Shown here in pieces: positions 24,615 through 34,100 of a stretch of 45,377 bases of DNA. Source of the DNA: Candidatus Kapaibacterium sp. GTDB taxonomy: Bacteria; Bacteroidota; Ignavibacteria; Kapaibacteriales; UBA7675. Position numbers and translations under genes: made by a program. The stretch's first letter is position 1. Each line of letters starts with the position of its first letter. The DNA lies in contig JANQRB010000044.1 of the NCBI GenBank assembly GCA_028284775.1, positions 129,342 through 174,718 on the forward strand, read 5' to 3'. The notes under the pieces are model-generated. The model was not told the DNA's origin and searched no databases. It was given only the letters and a program-made list of their open reading frames with translations.

Positions 24615-24977
24615 ATGGTCTTTGGATGGAGATACCTTTTGCTTTTGCTTTCGCTTATAGCGTTGTGTTTTTTCGCTAATTAACAATTTGGGGAAAAGGT
24701 TGACGTCAGGGACTTCTTTGCAATTCTAGCAATAATTGGCGTTACTTGGGCTCATGGCTTTATCAGTATTCGTAACTTCTCCGCCGAATAATATTTGTTA
24801 GTGTCGTTGTACGTTTTTGCATTTGCAAGTTTAATCTTTGGTTTCGGGCCAATAGAGAAATATGTGTTTTTAGACGAATCGGTTAAGTTTTGGAACGTGA
24901 TGGGTGAATTGTTTGTCGTCGCTTTAGGCAGTCTGTTATTTTTCCTGAAGTTCAATTCGGCTGCTGAAAGATGCTAG
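24615..24977 (+). pseudogene. Four-helix membrane protein frame interrupted by two in-frame TAA codons
   Basis: One reading frame from the ATG at 24615 to the stop at 24975-24977 would give a 120-residue membrane protein, but it contains TAA at 24681 and 24789. The pieces read MVFGWRYLLLLLSLIALCF, then VDVRDFFAILAIIGVTWAHG, then LLVSLYVFAFASLIFGFGPI and VMGELFVVALGSLLFFLKF. Four hydrophobic helices with sensible polar loops (SIRNFSAE, EKYVFLDESVKFW) continue in the same frame across both stops. This is best explained as a recently decayed gene; stop-codon readthrough is an alternative with no direct evidence. AGAG lies just upstream of the ATG. The family is not recognised. Confidence 0.45.
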
Positions 24978-25210
24978 CATACGCTTCCCCAAGACTGTAC
25001 GGATAATGTACGGACTTTAACGTTTTACCTGGTAGCCGGGATAGCAATTGACCGGCAGGGCTATGCGCAAAGACCGCTAAAAATTCTGCCGACATCCGCC
25101 CCGCTGAGAACAGATGCCGGCAGAGTGAGTACCACACTATGTGCCCGCGCGCCCGGAGGCAACACACGGCACGAGGGTAGACCTATGGGTAGAGCGCTAG
25201 ACCGTCGGGT

Positions 25211-26833
25211 CTATTGAACTTGTATCGCCAGGGAGGCCGCCGGCGTATTATTCCACCGCAGGTTCAGGTAATAGCTGCCGGAGGCCAGGTCGAAGTCAGC
25301 AAGATCGATACTAATTGTGTGTTCGCCGGCCGGATGCCATTGAACGGCGGCGATCGTCACGCTGCGGCCGCGCGCATCCGTCAGGCTCAGCTGCAGCATG
25401 CCGGCCTGCAGGAGGCTGTAGCGCAGCACGAGGGTCTCCGAAGCGGGATTAGGATACAGGCGCAGATCCCCAGCCGCAATCAAATCTTCACGCAGGTAGC
25501 TGGTCGTCATCGTACCCTCGCCACGGATTGGGAGCGTAAGTATGTCGTTGGGCGCCGGCGCATTGCTGCGGATTTCCAGCGTCGCTTCGTACACCGCGTC
25601 GCCCGGGGGCAGAAAAACGACTTCCACTGATTGCATCGCATCGGGCTCGACACTGAAGCTGTCGCCGCCATTGAGCGTGAACGCCTCGGAACCACTGCCG
25701 ACGATGCTGATACTCTGAACTTCAAGCGGCATCTCGCCTGTATTGCCGATATCCAAGGCCATACGCCCTTCCTTGCCTACCGGAACATCTTTGAAGTCCA
25801 GCACAGTCAGGGAGAGCTCGGGTTCGGGCGGATCCAATGGGATCTGGCTGCCTACGCCCTGCAGGTCGATCGTTATGAGATTATCTGGCGCGGGCGCATT
25901 GGAAGCGATTTCGATTGCAGCAGCGTAGCCGCGGGACTCGGCGGGAGCAAAACGGAGCGTGATGTTTTCGCGTCGGCCCGGCGCAATAACCAGACTGGCG
26001 CCATCCACGACACTGAATGCGGCAGCATCCGCCCCCGCCACAATAGTTACGGCGCTGATCACAAGATCGGAGCCGCCCTGATTGCGAACGGCCAGCAGCT
26101 TCTCATCCGACTGGCCCGGCTCTACTTCGCCGAATTCAACCACGTTGTCGCCAATGACAATCGTCGGCGGATCGATGGCTTTCTCGATGCTGATCGTGCC
26201 CATTCCGGAATTCGGTATATCGTCATTCCACAACTGGTTGGTGCCGACCGCCGCTATCACATCGATGCTGACAGGGCCGGCGTCGAAAAGCTCGTCGGAA
26301 ATCAGATCGGAGCGCGGGAAAAACACGATGTAGGACTTTTCGTTCTCACGAACGTCAGCGCCGATATTGCCGCTTGCCAGCCGCATGTAGTTCATCGATT
26401 GGACTCCGCCGGCATCGCTGATGCCGATCACGCCGGAGTAATTGTTGGGCGGCGATCCCTGCACCCAGAATGTCACCAGTCGATTGAGACGAAACGAGCT
26501 GTTTGTGCCCCACCAGCCCATCACGAAGTTGTCGCCGGGGATTCGCATTATCAGATTCAAGCCGAAAATCGACGAGTTAAAACCGCCGTAGGTGTCGATC
26601 TTAAACCACAGTAAGTCGCGTTCGCTGTCATAGTAATAGAAAGCTTCCTTGCCGTCGACTACGCCGGGATACTGGCCGTCGCCTTCGATGTCTTCCGCGA
26701 ATGAAATCCACTCCGGTTCCTGCGCCTCACCACTCGCAGGCGACGCAACAATTGCGCCCATTACCATGAGAAGTGTAACCCAGGCGGCGGCTCCGTTTTG
26801 TATCATTCTTTCCAAGTTGAATCTCTGCTTCAT
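25211..26833 (-). CDS. Secreted protein with two ASH (choice-of-anchor-D) domains and T9SS sorting domain
   Basis: The 540-residue product has a signal peptide (MIQNGAAAWVTLLMVMGAIV...), an N-terminal beta domain at about 38-215 (WISFAEDIEGDGQYPGVVDG; a DOMON-like or CBM-like fold is possible), two tandem ASH/HYDIN-type Ig domains at about 230-335 and 345-445 (VVEFGEVEPGQSDEKLLAVRNQG; VLDFKDVPVGKEGRMALDIGNTG), and a T9SS type A tail (LRLYPNPASETLVLRYSLLQ ... LASGSYYLNLRWN). AAGGAA lies upstream of the ATG. Export to the cell surface is expected. It is divergent from the TPR-like gene, sharing a short intergenic region. Confidence 0.87.
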   Translation of the reverse strand: MKQRFNLERMIQNGAAAWVTLLMVMGAIVASPASGEAQEPEWISFAEDIEGDGQYPGVVDGKEAFYYYDSERDLLWFKIDTYGGFNSSIFGLNLIMRIPGDNFVMGWWGTNSSFRLNRLVTFWVQGSPPNNYSGVIGISDAGGVQSMNYMRLASGNIGADVRENEKSYIVFFPRSDLISDELFDAGPVSIDVIAAVGTNQLWNDDIPNSGMGTISIEKAIDPPTIVIGDNVVEFGEVEPGQSDEKLLAVRNQGGSDLVISAVTIVAGADAAAFSVVDGASLVIAPGRRENITLRFAPAESRGYAAAIEIASNAPAPDNLITIDLQGVGSQIPLDPPEPELSLTVLDFKDVPVGKEGRMALDIGNTGEMPLEVQSISIVGSGSEAFTLNGGDSFSVEPDAMQSVEVVFLPPGDAVYEATLEIRSNAPAPNDILTLPIRGEGTMTTSYLREDLIAAGDLRLYPNPASETLVLRYSLLQAGMLQLSLTDARGRSVTIAAVQWHPAGEHTISIDLADFDLASGSYYLNLRWNNTPAASLAIQVQ

Positions 26834-27025
26834 ATCGGATTCCTTCTCTCTTATCCGGTTGATGAATTGCAGAATGTTGTAGCAAAACCAGGCGTGAAAA
26901 ATACTGGTTGCAGGAACGGGGCCCTATGGTAAAAAAGGACAAGTCTACCATTTCAATGATGCGCGGAGGGCAGCAAAATCGCCGCTTTTTTGCGAATATC
27001 ATTCATACCCGATTGTGATGCTACC

Positions 27026-28594
27026 ATGCCTAACACAAAACGTTCCGACATTTTTACGGTCATCAAGAGCCTGAGCAAGGCGGAGAAGCGCTACTTCAGA
27101 TTGTTTCTGGGGCGCACGCATCCCGGCAAGGCAACCAAGTTCGACCTCTTGTTCGACGCAATCGACGCCCTGCCGCACTTCGACGACACGACGCTTGCCG
27201 CGGCCCTGCCGGCCGTCGACAAACGACACCTGCCGAATCTGAAGAGCCGTTTGTATGAACGCCTGCTGCAATCGCTGCGCCTTTATCATGCGGGCAGCAC
27301 GCCGGCCATGAAAATCAGGGCCAATCTGGAAAGCGCGGAGGTGCTCTATCAGAAAGGCTTGTTTGAGCCGTGCTGGCGACTACTGGAAAAAACCAAGGAA
27401 ATCGCTTACGCCGCGGAAAAGATTCATTCGCTGCCGGAAATCATCAACTGGCAGAAAACCCGCCTGGCACTGCGGGTCGATAAGTCAAACAGCCGCGAGC
27501 CATATCGCGCTTTGGTAGACGAGGAGCGCAGCATTCAAACGAGACTCTTCAACACCATCGCTGCCGAGACCTTCAACTCGCAGGTTTACGGCGTTTTTAT
27601 CAAAGTCGGACGCGTTGTCCGCGACAGATCGCTTTTCAATTCCCTGAACGATGATGTCGCGACATTCAGCCAAAAGTATCATGCAGGCGATGTGTCGTTC
27701 TGGGAAGGCGTCTATCTCAGTCAGGGGCTCTACCAGTTTCACCAGATGAATGCCGACTTCGAATCTTCATGCAGTTACGCCGAGCAGCGATTGGCCGCCT
27801 TTAACTCGAAAGCCTTTCTGCAGCATGAAGAGCCGGTGCTGTACAACTATGTGCTGAATCACCTGGCGATATCACAAATGGTGCTGGGGCGCTATACGGC
27901 GGCACGCGCCAGTATCGAGCGCATTCGCAGCTTTGGACGCAAAGTCAAACGCCATCCGGGCGCTCCGTCGCTGCTTTCGGTCTACGAAACCGCCAATTTC
28001 CTCGAGCTGGAGGTGTTTCTGCGCCAGGGCAAATTCGATGAGGCCCTGGCAGTTGTGGAGCAGATTCTGCCGCGCCTGGCATCGTATGACAAGGCGATGC
28101 ACAATGTCAACAAATATTCAAAGTTTTACCGTATCGCCCTGGCGTATTTCTGCTCGGGCCAGGCCGACGAGGCGCTATCCTGGGTCAATCAGATCATCAA
28201 TGCCGGTGATGTCGTCAGCCGTACCGACATCTACATTTCGGTACGGCTTCTGAGCCTGTTGATTCACTACGAGCTCGGGCACATCGATCTGCTGGATTAT
28301 CTGGCCGACACCTATCAACGCAGCTTCATCCGGCTTGACTGCCTTTATCCGAGCGAGCAGATTTTCCTGAATTTCTGCAAACGCGCGCCGCTCCTGAGCG
28401 ATAAGAGCAAGCACCACGAGGCACTCCTGCAGACCCGCGCGCAATTGGCGGCGGCACAGCAGGCCGAAGAGCTCGAGTGCTACGCCTTCGCCTATTTCGA
28501 CTTGTATTCCTGGTTAACTTCCAGGCTGACAGGCGAAAGTTACGCCGCAATCATCAGTCGCAAGCAGCGGCTTGAAGTTCCGGAAATTGCCTGA
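27026..28594 (+). CDS. TPR-like helical repeat protein, cytoplasmic
   Basis: The 522-residue product has no signal peptide and is entirely helical. The N-terminus (FTVIKSLSKAEKRYFRLFLGRTHPGK) is characteristic of a family frequent in Bacteroidota/Chlorobiota genomes. TPR-like helical pairs follow through the protein (for example EVLYQKGLFEPCWRLLEKTKEIAYAAE, FLRQGKFDEALAVVEQILPRLAS, AYFCSGQADEALSWVNQII). Function is unknown; such proteins are probably scaffolds. I chose the ATG at 27026 (MPNTKRSD...) for its fit with the family start; an in-frame upstream ATG at 26990 adds 12 residues, and neither has a strong ribosome binding site. Confidence 0.82.
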   Translation: MPNTKRSDIFTVIKSLSKAEKRYFRLFLGRTHPGKATKFDLLFDAIDALPHFDDTTLAAALPAVDKRHLPNLKSRLYERLLQSLRLYHAGSTPAMKIRANLESAEVLYQKGLFEPCWRLLEKTKEIAYAAEKIHSLPEIINWQKTRLALRVDKSNSREPYRALVDEERSIQTRLFNTIAAETFNSQVYGVFIKVGRVVRDRSLFNSLNDDVATFSQKYHAGDVSFWEGVYLSQGLYQFHQMNADFESSCSYAEQRLAAFNSKAFLQHEEPVLYNYVLNHLAISQMVLGRYTAARASIERIRSFGRKVKRHPGAPSLLSVYETANFLELEVFLRQGKFDEALAVVEQILPRLASYDKAMHNVNKYSKFYRIALAYFCSGQADEALSWVNQIINAGDVVSRTDIYISVRLLSLLIHYELGHIDLLDYLADTYQRSFIRLDCLYPSEQIFLNFCKRAPLLSDKSKHHEALLQTRAQLAAAQQAEELECYAFAYFDLYSWLTSRLTGESYAAIISRKQRLEVPEIA

Positions 28595-28640
28595 GTGACG
28601 ACCGCACCGGCTTTTGGGCCCGGCTTGCAGCGCGGACAAC

Positions 28641-29837
28641 TTACCTGACAAGCGTGATATTGCGGCTTGCAACCTGTCCATCCGCCTGCAAACGACAGGT
28701 ATAGATACCCTGCGCCAGCGCGGAGGCATCGAATTGCGCCACATAAGCGCCGGGGCTCTTGACATCGTTCACCAGTGTCGCGATCGTGCGGCCATAGGCA
28801 TCGAGGATTCGCAACTGGACATGGCCGGCACGCTGAATGCTGTACGGAATGGCTGTATGCGCTGCAAAGGGATTAGGCCGGTTCGGCGGAAGGTGAATGC
28901 CGGCGGCCATATCGCGATCATCGTGAACGTCCGTCGGCGCATCGAGGATTATACGCCGGACTACGATCGGGTTCAGTCCGTTGACGTCGGTGCTGGAAAG
29001 CATATCATTAACGTAAAGAGTGTCCCCGTCGGGGCTGGCGTCGATGCCGTTCGGCAGGGAGAAGGTGGCATCCAGCGCCGCGCCGTCCTGTTTGCCGCGC
29101 ATACCGAAACGGCCGGCAAGTACTTCCACTTCACCGTCCAGCGAAACACGGAAGATCTGGCTCGCGGAACGACCGACGGCATAGAGGTAGCCGTTGACAT
29201 AACAGACATGGCCGTTGTTGTTGCCGGGCAGTGTCGCCAGACGCGTGGTGAAACCTTCGGGGCTAAGTTTCAGCAGGTCGCCGTTGCCGAAGTTAACGGT
29301 GTACAGGTTGCCCTCTTCGTCGATCGTCAGGCCGTTCGGACAGCTTAACAAAGCACTCTCCGAAAAAATGAAAGACTCGCCGTCGGGCGAGACAACCCGG
29401 ATCGTATGATTGCCGCAGTTGGCGACGAAGACATTGCCCTCCTTGTCAATCGCAACGCCGACCGGACCGTTGTGGCCCGCGGAAAAGGTCGAAACCCGGC
29501 CATCAGGCGTGATCTTGCTGATGCGCCCCGCCGCGATATTGGACTGATAGAGATTTCCCTCGGCATCGAAGGCATTGCCCGAAGCCCCTGTCAGGCCGCT
29601 TGCAAACACGTCGACACTGCCGTCGGCCGCCACCTTATATACATTTGCGCCCCAGGGATTACCGCTAAGGGTGGCGCCGAAATCCGCCACGTAGACATTG
29701 CCGTCGGCGTCGACGGCCACCCCCCCGCTGGCATCGAACGGACCGGTAACGGTTTCGACCACCTGAGCCGAAACCGAGACAAACAGTGTAGCAATGACAA
29801 TAACAGATACGCACAGCAACGTTGTAAAACGCTCCAT
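28641..29837 (-). CDS. Secreted NHL/SMP-30-like beta-propeller with T9SS sorting domain
   Basis: The 398-residue product carries a signal peptide (MERFTTLLCVSVIVIATLFVSVSAQ), then about six NHL-type blades at 30-310 with the pattern G(V/L)AxDxxGNxYVAxxxxxxIxxxxPDG (for example GVAVDADGNVYVADFG, GVAIDKEGNVFVANCGNHT and GLTIDEEGNLYTVNFGNGD). The tail (PPNRPNPFAAHTAIPYSIQ ... LAQGIYTCRLQADG) is a T9SS type A sorting domain. NHL/SMP-30 propellers bind ligands or hydrolyse lactones; no lactonase active-site residues can be assigned. GAGAGG lies about seven bases before the ATG at 29837. It converges with the TPR-like gene, 46 bases away. Confidence 0.88.
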   Translation of the reverse strand: MERFTTLLCVSVIVIATLFVSVSAQVVETVTGPFDASGGVAVDADGNVYVADFGATLSGNPWGANVYKVAADGSVDVFASGLTGASGNAFDAEGNLYQSNIAAGRISKITPDGRVSTFSAGHNGPVGVAIDKEGNVFVANCGNHTIRVVSPDGESFIFSESALLSCPNGLTIDEEGNLYTVNFGNGDLLKLSPEGFTTRLATLPGNNNGHVCYVNGYLYAVGRSASQIFRVSLDGEVEVLAGRFGMRGKQDGAALDATFSLPNGIDASPDGDTLYVNDMLSSTDVNGLNPIVVRRIILDAPTDVHDDRDMAAGIHLPPNRPNPFAAHTAIPYSIQRAGHVQLRILDAYGRTIATLVNDVKSPGAYVAQFDASALAQGIYTCRLQADGQVASRNITLVR

Positions 29838-30336
29838 AAAACAGCCTCTCAATTTTTGGTGCAAGACAGCGGAGCTTTGTTGCTGACGAGCTTCAATCCT
29901 TGATGGAGTTCACCTGTTGTTGCAGCCATGCTGTAGGGCGTAAGCGATATCCTGCGTGACTTCGGCAACCGCCGATTTTCACGCAGCGAGGGGGAGATGT
30001 ATCATTGCGGGTTTTGGTTACAACTTCTTTCAGGATGGATACATTATCGCCGCGGATATCAGGATTGCAGACAGCTATCCCTTACTGCGGACAATCGCGA
30101 TTCGAATGCAGGTCAGTCTGTATACGAGGAATGATTCGGCCCCAAAAAGCAGCATGCTTCCGGAAGTTTACAACAGGTGACGCCGCTTAGGCGATTTGAA
30201 AAACATTGTCACTCTTTCCTCATTGGAAGAATCATATAATTCGATCAGACATAACTGATTAGAACTATCGCTGCTTCCCTATCATAGCTATGATACATGC
30301 GCGCCTTCATGTCGCAAAAATCAAGGTCGCTGTCTT
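29838..30336. other. Intergenic region between divergent genes
   Basis: About 500 bases with no credible coding sequence. The notable element is the 16-base palindrome at 30280-30295, described separately. Promoters of both flanking genes should lie here. Confidence 0.5.
30280..30295. promoter_or_regulatory. Perfect 16-base palindrome upstream of an exported-protein gene
   Basis: TATCATAGCTATGATA is perfectly self-complementary and lies 41 bases before the ATG at 30337, in operator position. No dedicated regulator gene is adjacent. Confidence 0.4.
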
Positions 30337-31020
30337 ATGAAAGTCCTTGCAATAGCAATCCTCACATTTTTGTTACCCTCTTCACAAGAACAGAAAATTG
30401 ACAAGACCTTTTATCTACTGGGCACCCTCAGCGATTACATGGGACTTGGCTTTTCGAAGGACAATCCATCAAATGAAGATTTTATTATGTCTCTGCATCA
30501 AGCCCAATGGGGCGAAATCAAACGAATCGAAGAAGTAACCGGCACAAGCTTTGAACGGCGTCAACAAGATAACTGCTCAAATTGCCATGAGTTTTACAGT
30601 CTTAAGTCTCTCAGCATAGCGAATAATATTAACTCATTCTATTTTTTTGACAAGAGTGATTATGAAGCTTTTGATGGGGAAGGCTATCCGTTGTGGACCA
30701 AAAAACTACGATGCGAATTACTACTAAATGCATCAGAGGCTGAACAACTATCATTTTTAGCGGGTCAGTTCTTAACCTGTGGCTCGAAGGAATCAGGTAA
30801 GTACAAAATTTCCCTGGCGAATTCACTTCACAGGTTTCACTGTATTAAAAAACTACTAGAGCTATTGAATTCAAAAATTGTCCATGAAGAAATCACTGTA
30901 GGCTCAATACCAACTGGCTACTATTTAACATTCGATCCTTCTGACAAGCTACAAACAATGATTGAATATGAAATTAGTAGAAGGAACGCACTGGCAGGCA
31001 GCAATCAAGACAAATTCTGA
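30337..31020 (+). CDS. Exported or membrane-associated protein of unknown function
   Basis: The 227-residue product begins with a short hydrophobic signal-like segment (MKVLAIAILTFLLPSSQE) and is then soluble, with four to six Cys (NCSNCHEFYSL, RCELLL, LTCGS, HRFHC). The NCSNCHEF pair with His could bind a metal or haem (CxxCH resembles the haem c motif), but only one such motif is present and the pattern alone is weak. It is AT-richer than its neighbours, as in the 20-25 kb island, which hints at separate ancestry. Weak AAGG ahead of the start. No family recognised. Confidence 0.62.
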   Translation: MKVLAIAILTFLLPSSQEQKIDKTFYLLGTLSDYMGLGFSKDNPSNEDFIMSLHQAQWGEIKRIEEVTGTSFERRQQDNCSNCHEFYSLKSLSIANNINSFYFFDKSDYEAFDGEGYPLWTKKLRCELLLNASEAEQLSFLAGQFLTCGSKESGKYKISLANSLHRFHCIKKLLELLNSKIVHEEITVGSIPTGYYLTFDPSDKLQTMIEYEISRRNALAGSNQDKF

Positions 31021-31156
31021 ATTGTGAGCAAATGATCAAGATTGACCAAAACCTGGCTGGAATACCAGACCGGCTGCAAATAAGTGAGTTGTTATTCACA
31101 AAGCCAAGGTGAGATTGCGTCCTGACCGGCCGAGTGACTAACTCTTTCATCCCGAC

Positions 31157-34100
31157 TCAGCGCCCCCGTTTCAACAAAGTCTTGGTATACACGCCTAAGG
31201 GTCCCCGTAAAACAAGTTGATAGACACCATCCGGCATTGCATCGGTATCCAGATTGAAAACGGAAGGTTCAGGATTGTGACTGGTCCGGGCCTGTCGCCA
31301 GCTCTGTTCGAAGAGAAGCTCACCGCGCAGCGAATACAGACGCAGGACAAAGCTACCGGCCGCAGCGCTTTCAACTTCGATTGTCGCTCTGCCTTCGAGC
31401 GGCTGCGGGCTGACACGCAGCGAGCTGCGTGCAACAAGGCCCACCAGACGCGAATTATGTAAACAAACATTGTTTAAGCTCAGGCTGCCTTCAATGCGTT
31501 CGACTTCCACATAAGGGCTGGGTGTTGTGAATGCAGGCAGGGCAAGAGTAGTTTGCGAATCGGGACCCAGTAGCGTAGTGCCGCTCAAGGAGAGCAAGAC
31601 ACTTGTGTCACGGTTCAAGTTCAACAGGGAGGCGCCGACTTCGATGCTGCGGCGATCGCCCCCGGTATACGAGCCTTTGATAAACACATTGTCCTCCTCT
31701 TCGGCTGAAAAGAGGAATTCGTTGAATTCGATGCGGGCGGAAAAGGGCATACTGAAGCTGCTGTCCGTATCGCTAATGACCCGCGCGCGCAGCGGCAAGC
31801 TGATCTGCTGTCCGATCAATGCCGTTGTGTCCGGCAGCCAGACGCGAATACGTGTTAAACCGATACCCGTCAGCGGCGCGCTGAGTTGCCAGGGACAGGG
31901 TGCGTCGATGACCACGAGGAGCGTATCGTGATACTCGCCGATGTAGGGCGGTGTGAAGCTGAGCGCAATATCCTGCGTCGCCCCGACGGCCACCGTTAGG
32001 GGAAGCGATTGATTGCTTTGAAGGGCAAACGTGCCCCCGCTGCCGCCGAGCGCCAGTGCGGCGATGCGAATGGGCTCGTCGGAGAGATTCGTGAGCCTGA
32101 TGCTTTCACTCCCGGTCTGCCCGATATAGCGGGGCGCAAATGTAACGCTGCTTCGGTCCGCGTCGATGCCGAAATCAATTGCTTCGATGTCAATTGTCGC
32201 CGCGCCCCGACAGCCATTACTGTCGATCACTTCCACTTGATAGGCGCCGGCTTCACGTACAACAATGCTTGGCGTCCGGGCACCATTGGACCAACGATAC
32301 TCCTCGTAGCCCGGTGCGGTACTCAGGATCAGCGAATCGGCTTCGCAAAGGCGATCCGGGCCGGTCAGACGCAGAGGCACCGCCGGCAGATCCTTAAACT
32401 CGACTGCAATGATGGCGGTACTGCTACAGCCAAATGCGCTTGTGGCTGTCAGCCTGTATTCACCTGACGTCGTGACGCTTATCGTCGGCCCCTTACTGCC
32501 GTTGGACCATGTATAGTCGACGCCTGCCTCCACCTGGTCTACGCTGAGTGTCAGTGTTTGTCCATCGCAGAGGGTGCCGCTGCTGCTGCGGGTGATCGAC
32601 AGTTCCGGCCGTGCTTCAAGGATTAGCTCGGAACTGGCGCTGTCACGACAGCCGGACGGGCTTTCGGCCCAGACCGTGTACGTACCGGCTTCTTTCACGA
32701 CGATACGCGGCCCGGAGGCACCGGTGGACCAGCGATACGTCAGGTTACTCCCCCCTGCCTCCAGTAGCGTGGAGTCACCCTCGCAGATTGTCAGGCGGGG
32801 CGGTAGGTCCAGCGCCAGGCGTTCACCGACGGTGACCAGGGAGCTGGCACTGTCCACGCAACCCTGATCGTTCGTGGCCCAGACAGTATACAGCCCCGAT
32901 TCCGCAACATCAATCGTGCGGCTCTCGACCCCCGTAGACCAGCGCCAGGTGTAGGGTCCGTTCCCGGGATCGAGCGTCAACGTTTCGCCTTTGCAAAGCA
33001 GGACGGCAGAATCCAGTCGCAGTTCCGGCAGCGGCGCCACGGTGACAAGCACTTCCGCGCTGTCGCCACAAGCCTTGTCATTGCTGACCCATACCTTATA
33101 GAGCCCGGCTTCTTTCACCGTGATTGCATTGCCCGCCGCGCCGTTCGACCAACGATACCGCAGGTTCGGCGCGTCGGGGCTGGCCAGTAGCTGCAGGGAA
33201 TCTCCCTCGCAAATGGTGACCGCCGCCGGCAAATCAAGCGAGGGTGCTTCGATCACTTCTACTCGGATGGTATCAAAGCGCACTATGCACTCGTTGCGGA
33301 TTTCAACAATGTAATCGCTTGTCGTCGTCGGTTTTAGCAAAGGACTGGGGCAGGTGGAGCAGCTCAGTCCCTGTACAGGCCGCCAGCGGTAGGACGTACC
33401 GCCAACCGCCTCAAGACGCAGGCTCGCAGCTCGGCAGATACTGGTATCCGGCGTCGTGATTTTCATCGGGATCAGATTAAGGCCCGCGGCATAACCATAA
33501 CCTTCCAGGTCATCGAAGCCGTAGGCATAGGCGTTAAAGCCCTTGGCGCCCGACTTGTTCATGAACAGCCGGTACTGGGCACTGCCCGGAAAAGATGTCG
33601 TGAGGTTAAGTTGCGCCCAGGCGTACTGCGTTCCGAGGACGTTTTGCCAGGTCGTCAGGTTCTGCAGCGGCTGCGGCGCGCTGCGATAGTCGTGAATAAA
33701 CACATCGGCCGTTTCACCGCGTGGGGCTACAACATTGACAGAGTGTTGAATACTACCGGCAGGGAAAATGGCAGGCATTGATGTGAAGCTGATAGCATCG
33801 ATGGCCTGCGCCAGGGGCGAAAGTACGATCATCATCGGATCGCGAAGTCTAATTGCGGGGCTCACTCGCGACGACACGCTAAATTGCGCTACGTTGATTG
33901 GCGCCGACGCTTCGATGTGCTGTGGCGATTGCACCTGCCTTGGCGCATTTATGATCGGATTGCCGCGAAAAAGCGCTGTATTGCCGTTAAGCTCAAGGAA
34001 TTCACCCGCCTGTAACATAATCGGCCCGGCGCCGGTGACGAGCTGCTGTCCGTCAATTGCCAGCCGTGTGCCGTCCTGCGCGGCAATGATCTTGAAGGCG

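Noticed and set aside
25086..25123. Imperfect 11-base inverted repeat (CTGCCGACATC / GATGCCGGCAG)
   Set aside because: It lies almost 90 bases past the ASH cargo stop, has one mismatch and a 16-base loop, and no T tract; terminator role not supported.
25631..26614. Long plus-strand open frame (about 327 codons)
   Set aside because: It is antisense to the ASH-domain T9SS cargo, whose domains, signal peptide and ribosome binding site are clear; the antisense translation is rich in His/Arg and matches no family pattern.
28614..29348. Plus-strand open frame of about 244 codons
   Set aside because: Antisense shadow of the NHL propeller cargo, caused by GC-rich codon use.
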